Positions 34,636-44,729 of a stretch of 64,000 nt of DNA are shown piece by piece. Within the stretch, counting starts at the first letter, position 1, and every line of letters begins with the position of its first letter. The stretch lies in assembly GCA_013823985.1 (NCBI GenBank), contig PNNB01000015.1, positions 248,001 through 312,000 on the forward strand, in the 5' to 3' direction. The notes below the pieces were generated by a model. That model ran no database searches, was not told the DNA's origin, and worked only from the letters and a program-made list of their open reading frames with translations. This DNA comes from Sphingopyxis sp. Its GTDB lineage: Bacteria; Pseudomonadota; Alphaproteobacteria; Sphingomonadales; Sphingomonadaceae. The position numbers and the translations under genes were made by a program.

Positions 34636-35720
34636 AAGCAGCGGTCCTGATCGAAGCGGGTAAACCGCTTCAAATCGAACAGGTGAACATCGCCAACCCC
34701 GGGCCGCATGAGGTGCTGATCCGCACCGCGGCCTGTGGGCTGTGCCACAGCGACCTGCACTTTATCGAAGGCACCTATCCGCACCCCCTGCCCGCAATTC
34801 CGGGTCATGAGGCTGCGGGTATCGTGGAAGCAGTCGGCAGCGAAGTGCGCACGGTGAAGGTCGGCGATGCGGTTGTTACCTGCCTCTCGGCCTTTTGTGG
34901 CCATTGCGAATATTGCGTCACGGGCCGGATGTCGCTGTGCCTTGGCGGCGAAACCCGCCGGAAGCCGGGCGAAGCCCCGCGGCTGACACGGCCCGATGGC
35001 AGCACCGTGAACCAGATGCTCAACCTGTCGGCCTATGCCGAAATGATGCTGGTCCACGAACATGCCTGCGTTGCCATCAATCCCGAAATGCCGCTGGACC
35101 GTGCGTCGGTCATCGGCTGCGCCGTGACGACGGGTGCGGGCACCATTTTCAACGCCTGCAAGGTGACACCCGGTGAAACGGTTGCCGTCATCGGCTGCGG
35201 CGGAGTTGGTCTTGCCACCATCAATGCCGCAAAGATTGCCGGTGCAGGCCGGATTATCGCCGCCGACCCGATCCCGGAGAAGCGCGCGCTAGCGATGAAG
35301 CTGGGCGCGACCGACACCATTGATGCCATGGCCGATGATGCAGCCGCGCAAATTCAGGAATTGAGCAAGGGTGGCGTCGACCACGCCATCGAAGCCGTTG
35401 GACGCCCTGCCTCTGGCGAACTGGCCGTCAAATCGCTGAAGCGCGGCGGCACTGCGACCATTTTGGGTATGATGCCGTTATCGCATCAGGTCGGCCTTTC
35501 GGCGATGGACCTGCTTTCCGGCAAAAAGCTGCAAGGGGCCATTATGGGCGGCAACCGCTTCCCTGTCGACATTCCGCGCCTTGTCGATTTTTACATGCGC
35601 GGATTGCTTGATCTCGACAGCATCATTTCCGAAACCATTCCGCTTGAACGCATTAATGAGGGATTTGACCAGATGAAACGTGGAGACGCGGCGCGATCGG
35701 TCATCATTTTCGACCAATGA
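34632..35720 (+). CDS. Zinc-dependent alcohol dehydrogenase (MDR family)
   Basis: 362 residues. Catalytic zinc: C-x2-S-D in [10 protein letters not shown] and GHEAAGIVE. Structural zinc: [15 protein letters not shown], with all four cysteines present. NAD loop: [21 protein letters not shown]. Resembles the class III/aryl-alcohol branch; oxidises an alcohol to an aldehyde or ketone. The GTG start overlaps the ACAD11-like stop and the end overlaps the kinase start (ATGA), so the three are translationally coupled. Confidence 0.92.
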   Translation: MKAAVLIEAGKPLQIEQVNIANPGPHEVLIRTAACGLCHSDLHFIEGTYPHPLPAIPGHEAAGIVEAVGSEVRTVKVGDAVVTCLSAFCGHCEYCVTGRMSLCLGGETRRKPGEAPRLTRPDGSTVNQMLNLSAYAEMMLVHEHACVAINPEMPLDRASVIGCAVTTGAGTIFNACKVTPGETVAVIGCGGVGLATINAAKIAGAGRIIAADPIPEKRALAMKLGATDTIDAMADDAAAQIQELSKGGVDHAIEAVGRPASGELAVKSLKRGGTATILGMMPLSHQVGLSAMDLLSGKKLQGAIMGGNRFPVDIPRLVDFYMRGLLDLDSIISETIPLERINEGFDQMKRGDAARSVIIFDQ

Positions 35721-36796
35721 CCACACAAACACCCATAGATGCCCAAAAGGCCTTCAGCGGTACCGTCGCCCCGACCGGTGCCGATGTTTTGGACGCGGAC
35801 AAACTCGCCGAATGGATGACCGCGCATGTCGAAGGATTTGAAGGTCCGGTTGAAGTCCGGAAATTCGCTGGCGGGCAATCCAACCCCACATATCGGCTGA
35901 ATGCAAAAAGCGGATCTTATGTATTGCGTCGCAAGCCATATGGTCCGTTGCTGCCAAGTGCCCATGCGGTGGACCGCGAATTCAAGGTGATTGCAGGGCT
36001 GTACCCAACGGGATTTCCTGTCGCCAAACCCTATGGCTTGTGCACCGACGACGCCGTACTTGGCAGCTGGTTCTACGTCATGGGCATGGTCGAAGGCCGC
36101 ACCATCTGGGACGGCGCGATGCCGGGTTCAAATCCTGCGGAACGCACCGCAACCTACGAAGCGATGATCGATACGCTTGCAGCACTGCACAATGTCGACG
36201 TCGAGGCCGCAGGGCTGTCCGATTTCGGCAAGCCCGGTAATTATTTCGGCCGGCAAGTGGAACGGTGGACTAAGCAATACCGGCTTGCCGAAACTGAAGT
36301 CATGCCGGAGATGGAGCGGCTTATTGAATGGCTGCCCAAAACCCTGCCCGAACAAACACGCACAAGTGTCGTGCACGGTGATTACCGCATCGACAATATG
36401 ATCTTCGATGCCAAGGAACCTGTTGTGCGAGCCGTTCTGGATTGGGAATTGTCTACACTGGGCGATCCGCTTGCCGACTTCACCTATGTTGCCATGGCAT
36501 GGGTTACCCAGAATGAGGGACGGTCGGGCGTTATGGATGTCGATCGTGCCGCCCTTGGCATTCCGGAACTCGACGCGATGGTCGAGCGCTATTGTGCAGC
36601 GACGGGACGCGATGGCGTTCCGGACATGAACTGGTATTTCGCCTATAATTTCTTCCGCCTTGCCGGAATTATTCAGGGCATCAAAAAGCGGGTGATTGAC
36701 GGCACCGCCAGTTCGGCGCACGCGCAGGCGATGGCCGAACGGGTTTTCCCGCTGGCCGAGTCCGCGTGGAAATTTGCGGAGAAAGCAGGGGCCTAA
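35717..36796 (+). CDS. APH-like phosphotransferase (ACAD10/11 kinase-domain type)
   Basis: 359 residues, aminoglycoside-phosphotransferase fold: substrate/nucleotide loop FAGGQSNPTYRLNAKSGSYV, RRKPYGPLLPSAHAVDREFK, catalytic loop VVHGDYRIDNMIFD (H-G-D..N) and metal-binding VLDWELSTLGDPLADF. This is the subgroup fused to ACAD in ACAD10/11 and represented by LvaA, which phosphorylates the 4-hydroxyl of 4-hydroxyacyl-CoA. Coupling with an ACAD11-like gene supports that role rather than antibiotic resistance (inference). Confidence 0.9.
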   Translation: MTTQTPIDAQKAFSGTVAPTGADVLDADKLAEWMTAHVEGFEGPVEVRKFAGGQSNPTYRLNAKSGSYVLRRKPYGPLLPSAHAVDREFKVIAGLYPTGFPVAKPYGLCTDDAVLGSWFYVMGMVEGRTIWDGAMPGSNPAERTATYEAMIDTLAALHNVDVEAAGLSDFGKPGNYFGRQVERWTKQYRLAETEVMPEMERLIEWLPKTLPEQTRTSVVHGDYRIDNMIFDAKEPVVRAVLDWELSTLGDPLADFTYVAMAWVTQNEGRSGVMDVDRAALGIPELDAMVERYCAATGRDGVPDMNWYFAYNFFRLAGIIQGIKKRVIDGTASSAHAQAMAERVFPLAESAWKFAEKAGA

Positions 36797-36821
36797 GCCT
36801 CGCGTTAAAAGGGAGAGAGAG

Positions 36822-37604
36822 ATGTCGCTATTCGACATGACCGGCCAAGTGGCCGTGATCACCGGTTCATCACGCGGGATCGGCAAGGCGATTGCATGGG
36901 AGATGGCTGAACAGGGCGCCAAGGTGGTCATTTCCAGCCGGAAGCTCGACATTTGCGAAGAAGTGGCGGCGGACATTAACGGCAAATATGGTGAAGGCAC
37001 TGCGATCGCTATCGCCGCCAATATTTCGTCGAAGGAAAGCCTCCAAAATCTTGTCGATGAAACGCGCAAAGCCTTTGGCAAGATCACAGCCTTGGTCTGT
37101 AACGCGGCATCCAACCCCTATTACGGCCCAATGGCGGATATTTCGGACGACGCTTTCCAGAAAATCCTGACCAACAATATCGTTGCCAACAACTGGCTGA
37201 TTTCAATGGTCGTTCCGGAAATGGTCGAGCGCGGCGAAGGTTCGATAACAATCATCTCGTCGATCGGTGGCCTGAAGGGTTCTTCAGTCATCGGTGCCTA
37301 TTGCATTTCGAAGGCTGCCGATATGCAACTCGCCCGCAATCTGGCGGACGAATATGGCCCCAAGGGCGTGCGGGTAAACTGCATCGCACCGGGACTTATC
37401 AAGACCGATTTTGCCAAGGCATTGTGGGATGATCCCGCGACACTGAAGCGATCCACCGCGACCGCATCACTGAAACGTATCGGCGAGCCGCACGAGATTG
37501 CAGGCGCTGCGGTTTTTCTGGCATCCCCCGCAGGTGCCTTTATGACAGGCCAGACAATGGTGATTGACGGTGGCGTCACAACGAGTGGTGGAGGAGTAGG
37601 CTAA
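36822..37604 (+). CDS. SDR family oxidoreductase
   Basis: 260 residues: [10 protein letters not shown] near residue 13, [11 protein letters not shown], catalytic serine in [15 protein letters not shown]-x3-K in YCISKAA, and the end [18 protein letters not shown] 25-base gap with GGGAGAGAGAG (ribosome site) separates it from the kinase gene. The frame extends upstream into the kinase gene without conservation. Likely a hydroxyacyl-CoA or secondary-alcohol dehydrogenase of the same pathway. Confidence 0.9.
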   Translation: MSLFDMTGQVAVITGSSRGIGKAIAWEMAEQGAKVVISSRKLDICEEVAADINGKYGEGTAIAIAANISSKESLQNLVDETRKAFGKITALVCNAASNPYYGPMADISDDAFQKILTNNIVANNWLISMVVPEMVERGEGSITIISSIGGLKGSSVIGAYCISKAADMQLARNLADEYGPKGVRVNCIAPGLIKTDFAKALWDDPATLKRSTATASLKRIGEPHEIAGAAVFLASPAGAFMTGQTMVIDGGVTTSGGGVG

Positions 37605-38398
37605 TGGGTGCTTTGGACGGCAAGGTTGCCATCATAACAGGTGCGGGATCAGGCATTGGTCGCGCGTCAGCCCTACGCTTTGCTGCCGAAGGTGCAAAGG
37701 TCGTGCTGGGCGATATGGCTGCATCGGTGCATGAGACAGCCGAAATGATCGGCACCGCTGCAACCGCCGTGCAAATGGACGCTGGCGATGAAGCTGATGT
37801 TTCTGCACTCGTCGCCAAGGCAATTAAACTGCACGGACATCTCGACATCGCCTTTGCCAACGCCGGGATATCAGGCGGCATGGAAGGCATTTTCGACAAT
37901 ACGGTCGAGAACTTTACCAGCGTATTGCGGGTCAATCTCATCGGTCCATGGTTGATGGTGAAGCATGCCGGAAAGGCCATGGTCGACGCCGGCAACGGCG
38001 GGTCGATCATCCTGACCGCCAGCGTCGCCGGTATCCGTTCCGGTGCGGGTGGCCCACCCTATTCCGCATCCAAAGCAGGCGTCATCAATCTGGCGAAGGT
38101 TTCGGCGCAGCAGCTTTCGGGCACCAATGTCCGTTGCAATGCCATCTGCCCCGGCCTTACCGAAACGGGCATGACCAAGCCGACGTTCGATTATGCCAAG
38201 GAAAAAGGGGTGACCGACAAGATCGGCCGCCTGAACCCGCTCCGCCGCGGGGCACAGCCCGAGGAGCTGGCCAATGTCGCCCTGTTCCTTGCGAGCGATC
38301 AGGCTAGCTATGTCAACGGGCAAGCGATTGCCGTCGACGGCGGACTTTCCAGCTCGCATCCCGTAACGCGCCAATTGACAGGACAAACCGCCGTATGA
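37604..38398 (+). CDS. SDR family oxidoreductase
   Basis: 264 residues: [49 protein letters not shown] (S..Y-x3-K) and [14 protein letters not shown]. The TAATG overlap with the preceding SDR and the ATGA overlap with the following hydrolase show co-translation. Two different SDRs in one operon suggest two successive redox steps or alcohol stereoisomers (inference). Confidence 0.9.
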   Translation: MGALDGKVAIITGAGSGIGRASALRFAAEGAKVVLGDMAASVHETAEMIGTAATAVQMDAGDEADVSALVAKAIKLHGHLDIAFANAGISGGMEGIFDNTVENFTSVLRVNLIGPWLMVKHAGKAMVDAGNGGSIILTASVAGIRSGAGGPPYSASKAGVINLAKVSAQQLSGTNVRCNAICPGLTETGMTKPTFDYAKEKGVTDKIGRLNPLRRGAQPEELANVALFLASDQASYVNGQAIAVDGGLSSSHPVTRQLTGQTAV

Positions 38399-39585
38399 AC
38401 GCTCATGAGTTAGGCTTTCTTCCCGAACGGCTCGCCCGGATACCGGACTTTGTGCAGGCCAATTATCTCGACAATGGGAAGCTTCCCTTTGCATCGTTGC
38501 TGGTCGGACGGGGCGACGATATTGCGCTCAGCTGGAGTTCGGGTGTCGCCGATGATGCCATCTTCCGCATTGCGTCGATGACCAAACCGATCACGTCGGT
38601 CGCGTTCATGCAACTTGTCGAACAGGGCAAGGTTGCACTGACCGATCCGGTGGCCAAATATATACCGGAATTTGCCAAGCTTGGTGTATTTGTCGCAGGC
38701 GGCGGCAATATCCCGTTCGTGTCCCGTCCGCCCGCAACGCCGATGCGCATCGTTGACCTGCTGCGCCACACGGCCGGGTTCACCTACAGCTTTCAGGAGC
38801 GCAGCAATATCGATGCGGCCCATCGCAAGACGGATGTCGAAAGCTGGAACCGCAACACGTCGCAAAGCTTTATCGATATATTGGCCGAAATCCCGTTGGA
38901 ATTCGACCCGGGTACCGAGTGGAACTATTCGGTGGCGACCGACATTGTCGGGGTGTTGATCGAACGGATTAGCGGACAAAGCCTGCCCGACTATTTCCAG
39001 CATCATATTTTTGCGCCGCTCGGGATGAACGACACGTTCTTCGCTGTTCCAGCCGACAAGGCCGCACGCTTGCCAGAAGCCTATGTGTTCGATGCCGAGG
39101 CGAAACTGAAACTGTCGGACAAGGCGGGTAGCGAAAGCCTTTGGGCCAAAGGCTGGTCGTTCAATTCCGGCGGCGGTGGGCTGGCGTCTACCGTTGCGGA
39201 CTATCACCGCTTTTGCCGCATGCTCTTGAATGGTGGCGCCTTGGACGGTGTCCAGCTCATCAGCCCCAAAACGCTTGAACTGATGACGGCGAACCATCTC
39301 CCCGGCGGCAGGGATTTGACGCAGATGTCCAAATCGCTGTTTAGCGAGGCGGACATGGCAGGCATCGGTTTCGGGCTTGGTTTTGCCACAACGATCGACA
39401 GCGCCGCCACTTTGGTCCCTTGCTCTACCGGTGATTTTTACTGGGGCGGAATGTACTCGACCGCCTTCTTTGTGGACCCGGTCGAGGATATCATCATGAT
39501 CTTCATGACGCAGTTGATGCCGTCCACCACCTATCCGGTGCGGCGCGAAATCAAAACGATGATCTACTCGGCCCTCGCCGCCTGA
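38395..39585 (+). CDS. Serine hydrolase, class C beta-lactamase family (EstB-like esterase)
   Basis: 396 residues without a signal peptide. S61-x2-K64 in [10 protein letters not shown]178 in EWNYSVATD, and the third element near the C-terminus ([12 protein letters not shown]) in place of K-T-G. The lack of an export signal and the operon context argue for a cytoplasmic esterase acting on an ester or lactone substrate, not a beta-lactamase. Its last 22 bases overlap the end of the convergent gene on the other strand. Confidence 0.88.
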   Translation: MNAHELGFLPERLARIPDFVQANYLDNGKLPFASLLVGRGDDIALSWSSGVADDAIFRIASMTKPITSVAFMQLVEQGKVALTDPVAKYIPEFAKLGVFVAGGGNIPFVSRPPATPMRIVDLLRHTAGFTYSFQERSNIDAAHRKTDVESWNRNTSQSFIDILAEIPLEFDPGTEWNYSVATDIVGVLIERISGQSLPDYFQHHIFAPLGMNDTFFAVPADKAARLPEAYVFDAEAKLKLSDKAGSESLWAKGWSFNSGGGGLASTVADYHRFCRMLLNGGALDGVQLISPKTLELMTANHLPGGRDLTQMSKSLFSEADMAGIGFGLGFATTIDSAATLVPCSTGDFYWGGMYSTAFFVDPVEDIIMIFMTQLMPSTTYPVRREIKTMIYSALAA

Positions 39586-40502
39586 AGCATGGCGATCGCG
39601 CGACGGGTCGAGGCGACATAGCTGCCGCGGTCATAGCGGTAGGTGCCGATATAATGGATAAACGCAGGGTCGGGCGGCAGAGCCTCTTCCCAATGGTTGG
39701 TGTAGCGTTCGTAGGGAAGCTGGATAGGGTCTGGGTCGTTCGCGACCACGAAGTTGGACGCCGCCTGCTCGCTGCCCCATTCGCAAAAGCGGGACCCGAC
39801 CACGCGCCCTGCGTCCACGGCAAAACGTTCCGCCATCGCACGGCCATCGGCGGACTTCGCAAAACCGGCAAAGCCTGCGCAACCGCGGATATATTTCAAG
39901 TCCGCCGCGCCCGGCACATCGCGAAGCGACGCTTCAATAACGGACTGGATATGCGGATAGATGGGGCCGTCCGGGTAGATGGTGCGGATCATGTGCGGGA
40001 CGGTCATGAAACCATGCTGCACATCCTCGACACCGCCGCCCAGAGTAAAGCTGCGGTTCGCCTCAATAGCCGCTGCAATCTCGGATACGGGGCCTAGCGT
40101 TACCGTATCGGAGTCGAGTTGGATGACATAATGGTCCCGCCGCAAGTCCAATATGGCGAGCAGCCGCTCCCAGCAATTGCCTTGGGGACAGGGTGCGGTC
40201 TGGATATCGGCGAAGGTCAGGATTTTGGGCTTGCCGCAATGCGCGTCTATTAGGGCCTTGTCCGCCGCCGTTAACGTCCCGTCGTCGAGCAGCATGATCC
40301 GCCCCCGCCGCAACTGCGCATGGAGCGATTTGACTGCGACCAGATAAGGCAGCAGCACCGCCGTGCCGATCATCGAAAACAGGATAACGCCATCGTCGAG
40401 CGGCGTAATCGGCGGGGTATCCAGAATCGAGCGCACCGCGCGGCCATGCTGCCACGCGCCGAATCTGCGGCCCAATGCCGACCAATATTCTGGGACGCTC
40501 AT
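39564..40502 (-). CDS. Glycosyltransferase-like protein
   Basis: 312 residues. A D-x-D-type motif in [18 protein letters not shown] and the overall nucleotide-diphospho-sugar-transferase-like layout suggest a GT-A fold protein. No named family was recognised. C-terminal [21 protein letters not shown] is helix/strand rich. Other cysteines ([14 protein letters not shown]) are noted but unexplained. It converges with, and overlaps by 22 bases, the serine hydrolase gene. Substrate unknown. Confidence 0.6.
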   Translation of the reverse strand: MSVPEYWSALGRRFGAWQHGRAVRSILDTPPITPLDDGVILFSMIGTAVLLPYLVAVKSLHAQLRRGRIMLLDDGTLTAADKALIDAHCGKPKILTFADIQTAPCPQGNCWERLLAILDLRRDHYVIQLDSDTVTLGPVSEIAAAIEANRSFTLGGGVEDVQHGFMTVPHMIRTIYPDGPIYPHIQSVIEASLRDVPGAADLKYIRGCAGFAGFAKSADGRAMAERFAVDAGRVVGSRFCEWGSEQAASNFVVANDPDPIQLPYERYTNHWEEALPPDPAFIHYIGTYRYDRGSYVASTRRAIAMLQAARAE

Positions 40503-40512
40503 GCCGCTTCCC

Positions 40513-41415
40513 TTATACCGAAGCGATTTCGACTTGATTAACAGGGGTCGGCTTTGCCCGGGCAGCGATCAGGCTGCCGCAGACGATGCACAGCGTACCC
40601 AAAAGCACCGGCCACGTCAGCGGCTCGGCAAAGAACAGCCATCCGAACAGGGCCGCCCAGACGAAGCCGGTATATTCGACGGGGATCAAAATCTGCGCCT
40701 GCGCCCGCGCATAAGCCCAGCTCAGGAGCAGGAGCGAAATAGTGGCCAGCAACGCTGCCCCCGCGAGCATCGGGGCTTTGTCCAAGGGCATCGGATTGAG
40801 AAACCAGGGCGCTACAAGGCTGAGCGTCGCGGCGACAAACAGGTTCTGGAAAAAGGCAATCTCGATGGGGCCCGCAAGCTGCGCCTGCTGGCGCGCCAAA
40901 ATCAGATTATAGGCAAAAACGACCGCGGAAAAGAGCACGGCGGCGACGCCCCAAAGCTGCGCAATCGAATATTCCCCGCTCAACCGTCCCGCCAGGATGA
41001 CGGCAACACCGGCGATACCGGCAACCGAAGCGAATATGGCCTCCCGCCCGATTTTCTCGCCCAGCCGCACAGCGGCAAGGTAGAGCGCAATGACAGGGGC
41101 GATGAAGCTCAAGCCGATCGCCTCGGCCAGCGGTAATTGGGTAATCGACCAGAAAAAACTGACCGCCATGACCGAAACGACAATGCTCCGCCACAGATGC
41201 AGTTTGAGAACTGCCGCCGCCGGCCATGGTTGCCGTGTGCCCACGAAGATCAACCCCATGAAAAGCGCACCCAGACTGTTGCGCCACATCACCGCGTTGA
41301 ACGCCCCCAGTGCCAGCGCGATATCCTTCATCGCAGCATCCATCAGCGAAAAGGTCGCGATCCCGGCGCAGGCGACCAGAAAGGGAATGGCCGGACGGGG
41401 GTGCAGCCCGGTCAT
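40513..41415 (-). CDS. DMT family transporter (EamA domains)
   Basis: 300 residues, ten predicted helices in two EamA repeats (VMWRNSLGALFMGLIFV and ALLATISLLLLSWAYARAQA mark repeat regions). Likely exporter of small metabolites; substrate unknown. The start codon overlaps the stop of the upstream thioredoxin-like gene, and the glycosyltransferase-like gene follows after ten bases, so all are in one minus-strand run with the GNAT gene. Confidence 0.88.
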   Translation of the reverse strand: MTGLHPRPAIPFLVACAGIATFSLMDAAMKDIALALGAFNAVMWRNSLGALFMGLIFVGTRQPWPAAAVLKLHLWRSIVVSVMAVSFFWSITQLPLAEAIGLSFIAPVIALYLAAVRLGEKIGREAIFASVAGIAGVAVILAGRLSGEYSIAQLWGVAAVLFSAVVFAYNLILARQQAQLAGPIEIAFFQNLFVAATLSLVAPWFLNPMPLDKAPMLAGAALLATISLLLLSWAYARAQAQILIPVEYTGFVWAALFGWLFFAEPLTWPVLLGTLCIVCGSLIAARAKPTPVNQVEIASV

Positions 41416-41927
41416 CAGGATGCAGGTTCTAAAGTCGCAAAATAACGGAAAATATCATCCTCGCTCCGGCTTGCCGCATTCCGCCAACTGGCCGCGTCCT
41501 TTTTGCTGTTCAGCAATTTTCCGTCGGGCGACAGCACCATGAGCAGCGGGGTGTTCTTGACCTTTTTGATGCCAAAGCGCCGCGCGATATCGAGGTTGCG
41601 GCCTTGCCCGATCTGGGGTGTGCCGACATCGACATAGACGATGCTAAAGCGGTTCCGCATTATGTCGACAAAGCGGGGCGTGTCGAGCCATCCGGCCAGA
41701 CCCACGCTGTCATGGCACCAGTTCGCACCGAGAATGACGAGTAGGGTTTTCCGGCTCAGCTTCGCATCGGCCAACGCGCGATCCACATCCGCCTGCGCAT
41801 TCCGGTCGGGGTCAAACGCCAGCGTTTCGGGATTTGCCGTCTGCTGATGCACGGCAGGCGGTGCCGGTTCCGTTCCGGCTACCGGCGCAGCGACGAGCAA
41901 CAGGCCAAGGACGAACGCGCCGGTCAC
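41415..41927 (-). CDS. Exported thioredoxin-like protein with CxxS motif
   Basis: About 170 residues. The GTG start (VTGAFVLGLLLVAAPVAG) gives a signal peptide; a longer frame would run into the GNAT gene. Thioredoxin fold: LLVILGANWCHDSVGLAGWL, IVYVDVG, IKKVKNTPLLMVLSPDG (cis-Pro loop). The second active-site cysteine is replaced by serine (C-H-D-S), so it cannot do normal dithiol exchange and may instead form mixed disulfides or have a metal or sensory role. Overlaps GNAT (GTGA) and EamA genes. Confidence 0.8.
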   Translation of the reverse strand: MTGAFVLGLLLVAAPVAGTEPAPPAVHQQTANPETLAFDPDRNAQADVDRALADAKLSRKTLLVILGANWCHDSVGLAGWLDTPRFVDIMRNRFSIVYVDVGTPQIGQGRNLDIARRFGIKKVKNTPLLMVLSPDGKLLNSKKDAASWRNAASRSEDDIFRYFATLEPAS

Positions 41928-42406
41928 GCGGCACTTGCCAGCGCCGCCAGCGCATCGCCGTCTACCCGATAGGTCGTCCAATCGTCCATCGGCTTGGCCC
42001 CCAGCGCCTTGTAGAAGCGGATCGCAGGCTCATTCCAGTCAAGCACCCACCATTCCAGACGGGCGCAATCCCGTTCGACGGCGAGTTGCGCCAGACGCTG
42101 GAGAAACGCCTTCCCAAGCCCGCCCCCACGCGCTTCGGGACGGACAAACAAGTCCTCCAGATAAATGCCGGGCTTGCCTTCGAAAGTGGAGAAATTGTGG
42201 AAGAACAGCGCAAATCCCTGCGCCACGCCATCAACCTCTCCAATCAACACTTCGGCATAGGGCCGCGCACCGAAGAGACGGTCACCGAGCATTGCCTCGT
42301 CAAAGCGCACCTCGTGCGCAAGGCGCTCATAGTCTGCAAGATCGCGGATGAACTGCGCGATGAGGGACAGGTCGGCATGGGTAGCCGGACGGATGGACAG
42401 GGACAT
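41924..42406 (-). CDS. GNAT family N-acetyltransferase
   Basis: 160 residues: THADLSLIAQFIRDLADYER at the start, GIYLEDLFVRPEARGGGLGK (acetyl-CoA pyrophosphate loop R-x2-G-x-G) and WVLDWNEPAIRFYKALGA. This resembles the diamine-acetyltransferase-like (SSAT) subgroup, possibly acting on polyamines or amino acids (inference). The MSLSIRP start is chosen; 23 further upstream codons are not conserved. Confidence 0.9.
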   Translation of the reverse strand: MSLSIRPATHADLSLIAQFIRDLADYERLAHEVRFDEAMLGDRLFGARPYAEVLIGEVDGVAQGFALFFHNFSTFEGKPGIYLEDLFVRPEARGGGLGKAFLQRLAQLAVERDCARLEWWVLDWNEPAIRFYKALGAKPMDDWTTYRVDGDALAALASAA

Positions 42407-42416
42407 CAGCGCCGCC

Positions 42417-43427
42417 TCACATCGCCTGATGCTTGGCAATGGTGGCAGCATCCAGCTTGAGGAAGCGCGCGGCATTATTGTACAAAATGTCCCGCTTTTG
42501 CGCTTCGTTCAAAAAGGGAGCTTCCTTAATGACGAGAATGCTCCGCTCAATAGTTTCCGGCCAGACCATCTGGTCCGATCCAAACATGATGCGCTTGCCG
42601 AAACCGGCATCGACCAAGGCCTGGAGATAACGGTAAAAGGCGGGTCGGCTTTGCGTGTAGACGATCACGCCGGTATCCAGATAGACTTGTGGGTGCGCGT
42701 ACAACAGCGCGAGTGTATCGTCGAGATAGGGGAAACCGGCGTGCATGATGTTCACGCGCAGCTTGGGGTGCTTTACCAGCACGTCTTCGAGCAGAGTTGG
42801 CGTCGACAGCTTGGCGCGGTATCCGCTGCCAGGAACATAGGCGATCCCCGGCGCACCCGGTCCCATATGGATCGCAACCGGAACATCATTGGCCTCGGCC
42901 GCAGCCCATAGGGCGTTTAATCGTTCATCGTCAGGGCGAATGCCGTCATATTGGAAACCCAGCTCACCCAACACAGCTATGCCGCCGCTCTTTTTCAAGC
43001 CGCCAAGCTCCTCGCCGAAGTTAGCGGGAATAGGAAGATCCGGCATAAGGCTGGGCATTACCCGGGCGGGCGCCGCTTCCATCCAGCTACGAAGCAGCTT
43101 CATCCGTCCGCTGACGACACCGATGACATTGTTTTTTTCCATCACGGCGAGCGACCGGCGCATCACGTCCTCGGTCGTTTCCGGCGACCAGATGGGATCG
43201 GTACAGGTCGGTTTTTTGAACGGACCAATGAAGTTTTCGAGGGTGCTGCGGCTGTTATCCCATGTCGGCATCGGATCAATCGGTGTGCACATGGCTAAGG
43301 GGGGAGGCCCCTGATCATCGGCGGCGAGCGCATGCACATGCATATCGATAATCGGCTCACGCGCGACAGCCGACCCTGTGCTGCCCAATAGGCCCAACGC
43401 CACTATTGCCGAAAAAATCACCTTCAT
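42417..43427 (-). CDS. Exported amidohydrolase family protein
   Basis: 336 residues. Signal peptide MKVIFSAIVALGLLGSTGSAVA, then the amidohydrolase TIM barrel: DMHVHALAADD (H-x-H metal pair), VPVAIHMGPG, VNIMHAGFPYLDD and IMFGSDQMVWPE (metal-binding D). The layout is that of amidohydrolase_2 enzymes (decarboxylases, hydrolases). Export and the IVYTQSRPAFYRYLQALV region suggest a periplasmic enzyme. Ends ten bases before the GNAT start, same strand. Substrate unknown. Confidence 0.88.
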   Translation of the reverse strand: MKVIFSAIVALGLLGSTGSAVAREPIIDMHVHALAADDQGPPPLAMCTPIDPMPTWDNSRSTLENFIGPFKKPTCTDPIWSPETTEDVMRRSLAVMEKNNVIGVVSGRMKLLRSWMEAAPARVMPSLMPDLPIPANFGEELGGLKKSGGIAVLGELGFQYDGIRPDDERLNALWAAAEANDVPVAIHMGPGAPGIAYVPGSGYRAKLSTPTLLEDVLVKHPKLRVNIMHAGFPYLDDTLALLYAHPQVYLDTGVIVYTQSRPAFYRYLQALVDAGFGKRIMFGSDQMVWPETIERSILVIKEAPFLNEAQKRDILYNNAARFLKLDAATIAKHQAM

Positions 43428-43481
43428 AAATGCAAACTCCCCTGTGTAGCTATGGGGGGATTGCACCTCAAAGAAGGGGCG

Positions 43482-44621
43482 TCAAGCCGCCTTGCCGTGC
43501 AGTGTGTCCATGCTGACGCTCGCCCCTGCGTCAATCTCGGCCGCTTTGGCTTCGACCAGCTTGACGATATGGCTGATCATGTCTGCATCTTCGACATGAT
43601 GGTCGGTTACGCCGGACAGATAGACCATATGTTTGCCATTTCCGCCGCCGGTAATACCGATATCGGTTTCGCGTGCCTCGCCCGGTCCGTTGACGACGCA
43701 ACCCAGCACCGAAAGGCTCATGGGCGTTTTGATATGCCCCAGCGCATCTTCCAGTTTCTGCACCGTGCGGATCACGTCAAAGCCTTGCCGTGCGCAGCTG
43801 GGGCAACTGACAACGCGCACGCCGCGCGTGCGCAGGCCGAGCGCCTTCAATATCTCATAGCCGACCCGCACTTCTTCTTCGGGTTCTGCCGACAGGCTGA
43901 CACGGATGGTATCGCCAATCCCTGCCCACAGCAGATTTCCCAGACCGATGGAAGATTTCACGGTCCCGCCGATCAGGCCGCCGGCTTCGGTAATTCCGAG
44001 ATGCAACGGACAGTCGACCGCTTCGGCAAGTCCCATATAGGCGGCGACGGCAAGGAACACGTCCGATGCCTTTACCGCGACCTTATATTGGTGAAAGTCC
44101 CGGTCCTGCAAAAGCTTGATATGGTCAAGCGCGCTTTCGATCAGTGCTTCGGGGCACGGTTCCCCATATTTTTCCAGCAAGTCTTTTTCCAGGCTGCCTG
44201 CATTCACGCCGATACGGATCGCACAGCCATTCGCCTTGGCTGCATTTACGACTTCGTTCACCCGTTCGGCCGAACCGATATTACCGGGGTTGATACGCAG
44301 ACAGGCCGCACCTGCATCCGCGGCCTCGAGCGCGCGTTTATAATGGAAGTGGATATCGGCAACGATGGGCACATTGGCCGCGCGCACAATCTGTTTGAGC
44401 GCTGCCGTGCTTTCCACATCGGGGCAGGACACACGGATAATGTCGGCACCGGCATCTTCGCAGCGGCGGATCTGGTCGATCGTCGCGGCAGCGTCGCTGG
44501 TCAACGTGTTGGTCATGGTCTGCACGGTGATAGGAGCATCCCCGCCGACGGGTACATTGCCGACCATGATCTGGCGGGACGAGCGGCGCGCAATATCGCG
44601 CCAGGGGCGTATCGAAGACAT
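43482..44621 (-). CDS. ispG: (E)-4-hydroxy-3-methylbut-2-enyl-diphosphate synthase IspG
   Basis: [4Fe-4S] enzyme of the MEP isoprenoid pathway (MEcPP to HMBPP). 379 residues: [20 protein letters not shown], the TIM-barrel part with [17 protein letters not shown] and LRINPGNIG, and cluster cysteines in [14 protein letters not shown] and [17 protein letters not shown]. Complete. The start is set by family length; 12 codons upstream are not conserved. The opposite strand is open over the whole gene, a composition artefact. Confidence 0.96.
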   Translation of the reverse strand: MSSIRPWRDIARRSSRQIMVGNVPVGGDAPITVQTMTNTLTSDAAATIDQIRRCEDAGADIIRVSCPDVESTAALKQIVRAANVPIVADIHFHYKRALEAADAGAACLRINPGNIGSAERVNEVVNAAKANGCAIRIGVNAGSLEKDLLEKYGEPCPEALIESALDHIKLLQDRDFHQYKVAVKASDVFLAVAAYMGLAEAVDCPLHLGITEAGGLIGGTVKSSIGLGNLLWAGIGDTIRVSLSAEPEEEVRVGYEILKALGLRTRGVRVVSCPSCARQGFDVIRTVQKLEDALGHIKTPMSLSVLGCVVNGPGEARETDIGITGGGNGKHMVYLSGVTDHHVEDADMISHIVKLVEAKAAEIDAGASVSMDTLHGKAA

Positions 44622-44729
44622 GGTTTCGCCTATACTAGGCCCGTGGCGGCAACGCAATCAGGCTTCGCTGGCATATGTGGAAATGCGTCCCTATACATTG
44701 TGGCGGGGTCATATTTTGCGGAGAATAAA

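Noticed and set aside
35717..36796. Aminoglycoside resistance gene
   Set aside because: The APH fold is present, but the subgroup motifs and coupling to an ACAD11-like gene point to acyl-CoA metabolism.
38395..39585. Beta-lactamase
   Set aside because: There is no signal peptide, K-T-G is missing, and the gene lies within a catabolic operon. An esterase is more likely.
43452..44729. A stop-free plus-strand frame of more than 400 codons antisense to ispG, continuous with the PAP2 gene
   Set aside because: ispG has all its Fe-S and barrel motifs on the minus strand. The antisense translation is of low-complexity composition, and the PAP2 gene has its own signal peptide and ribosome site at 44730.
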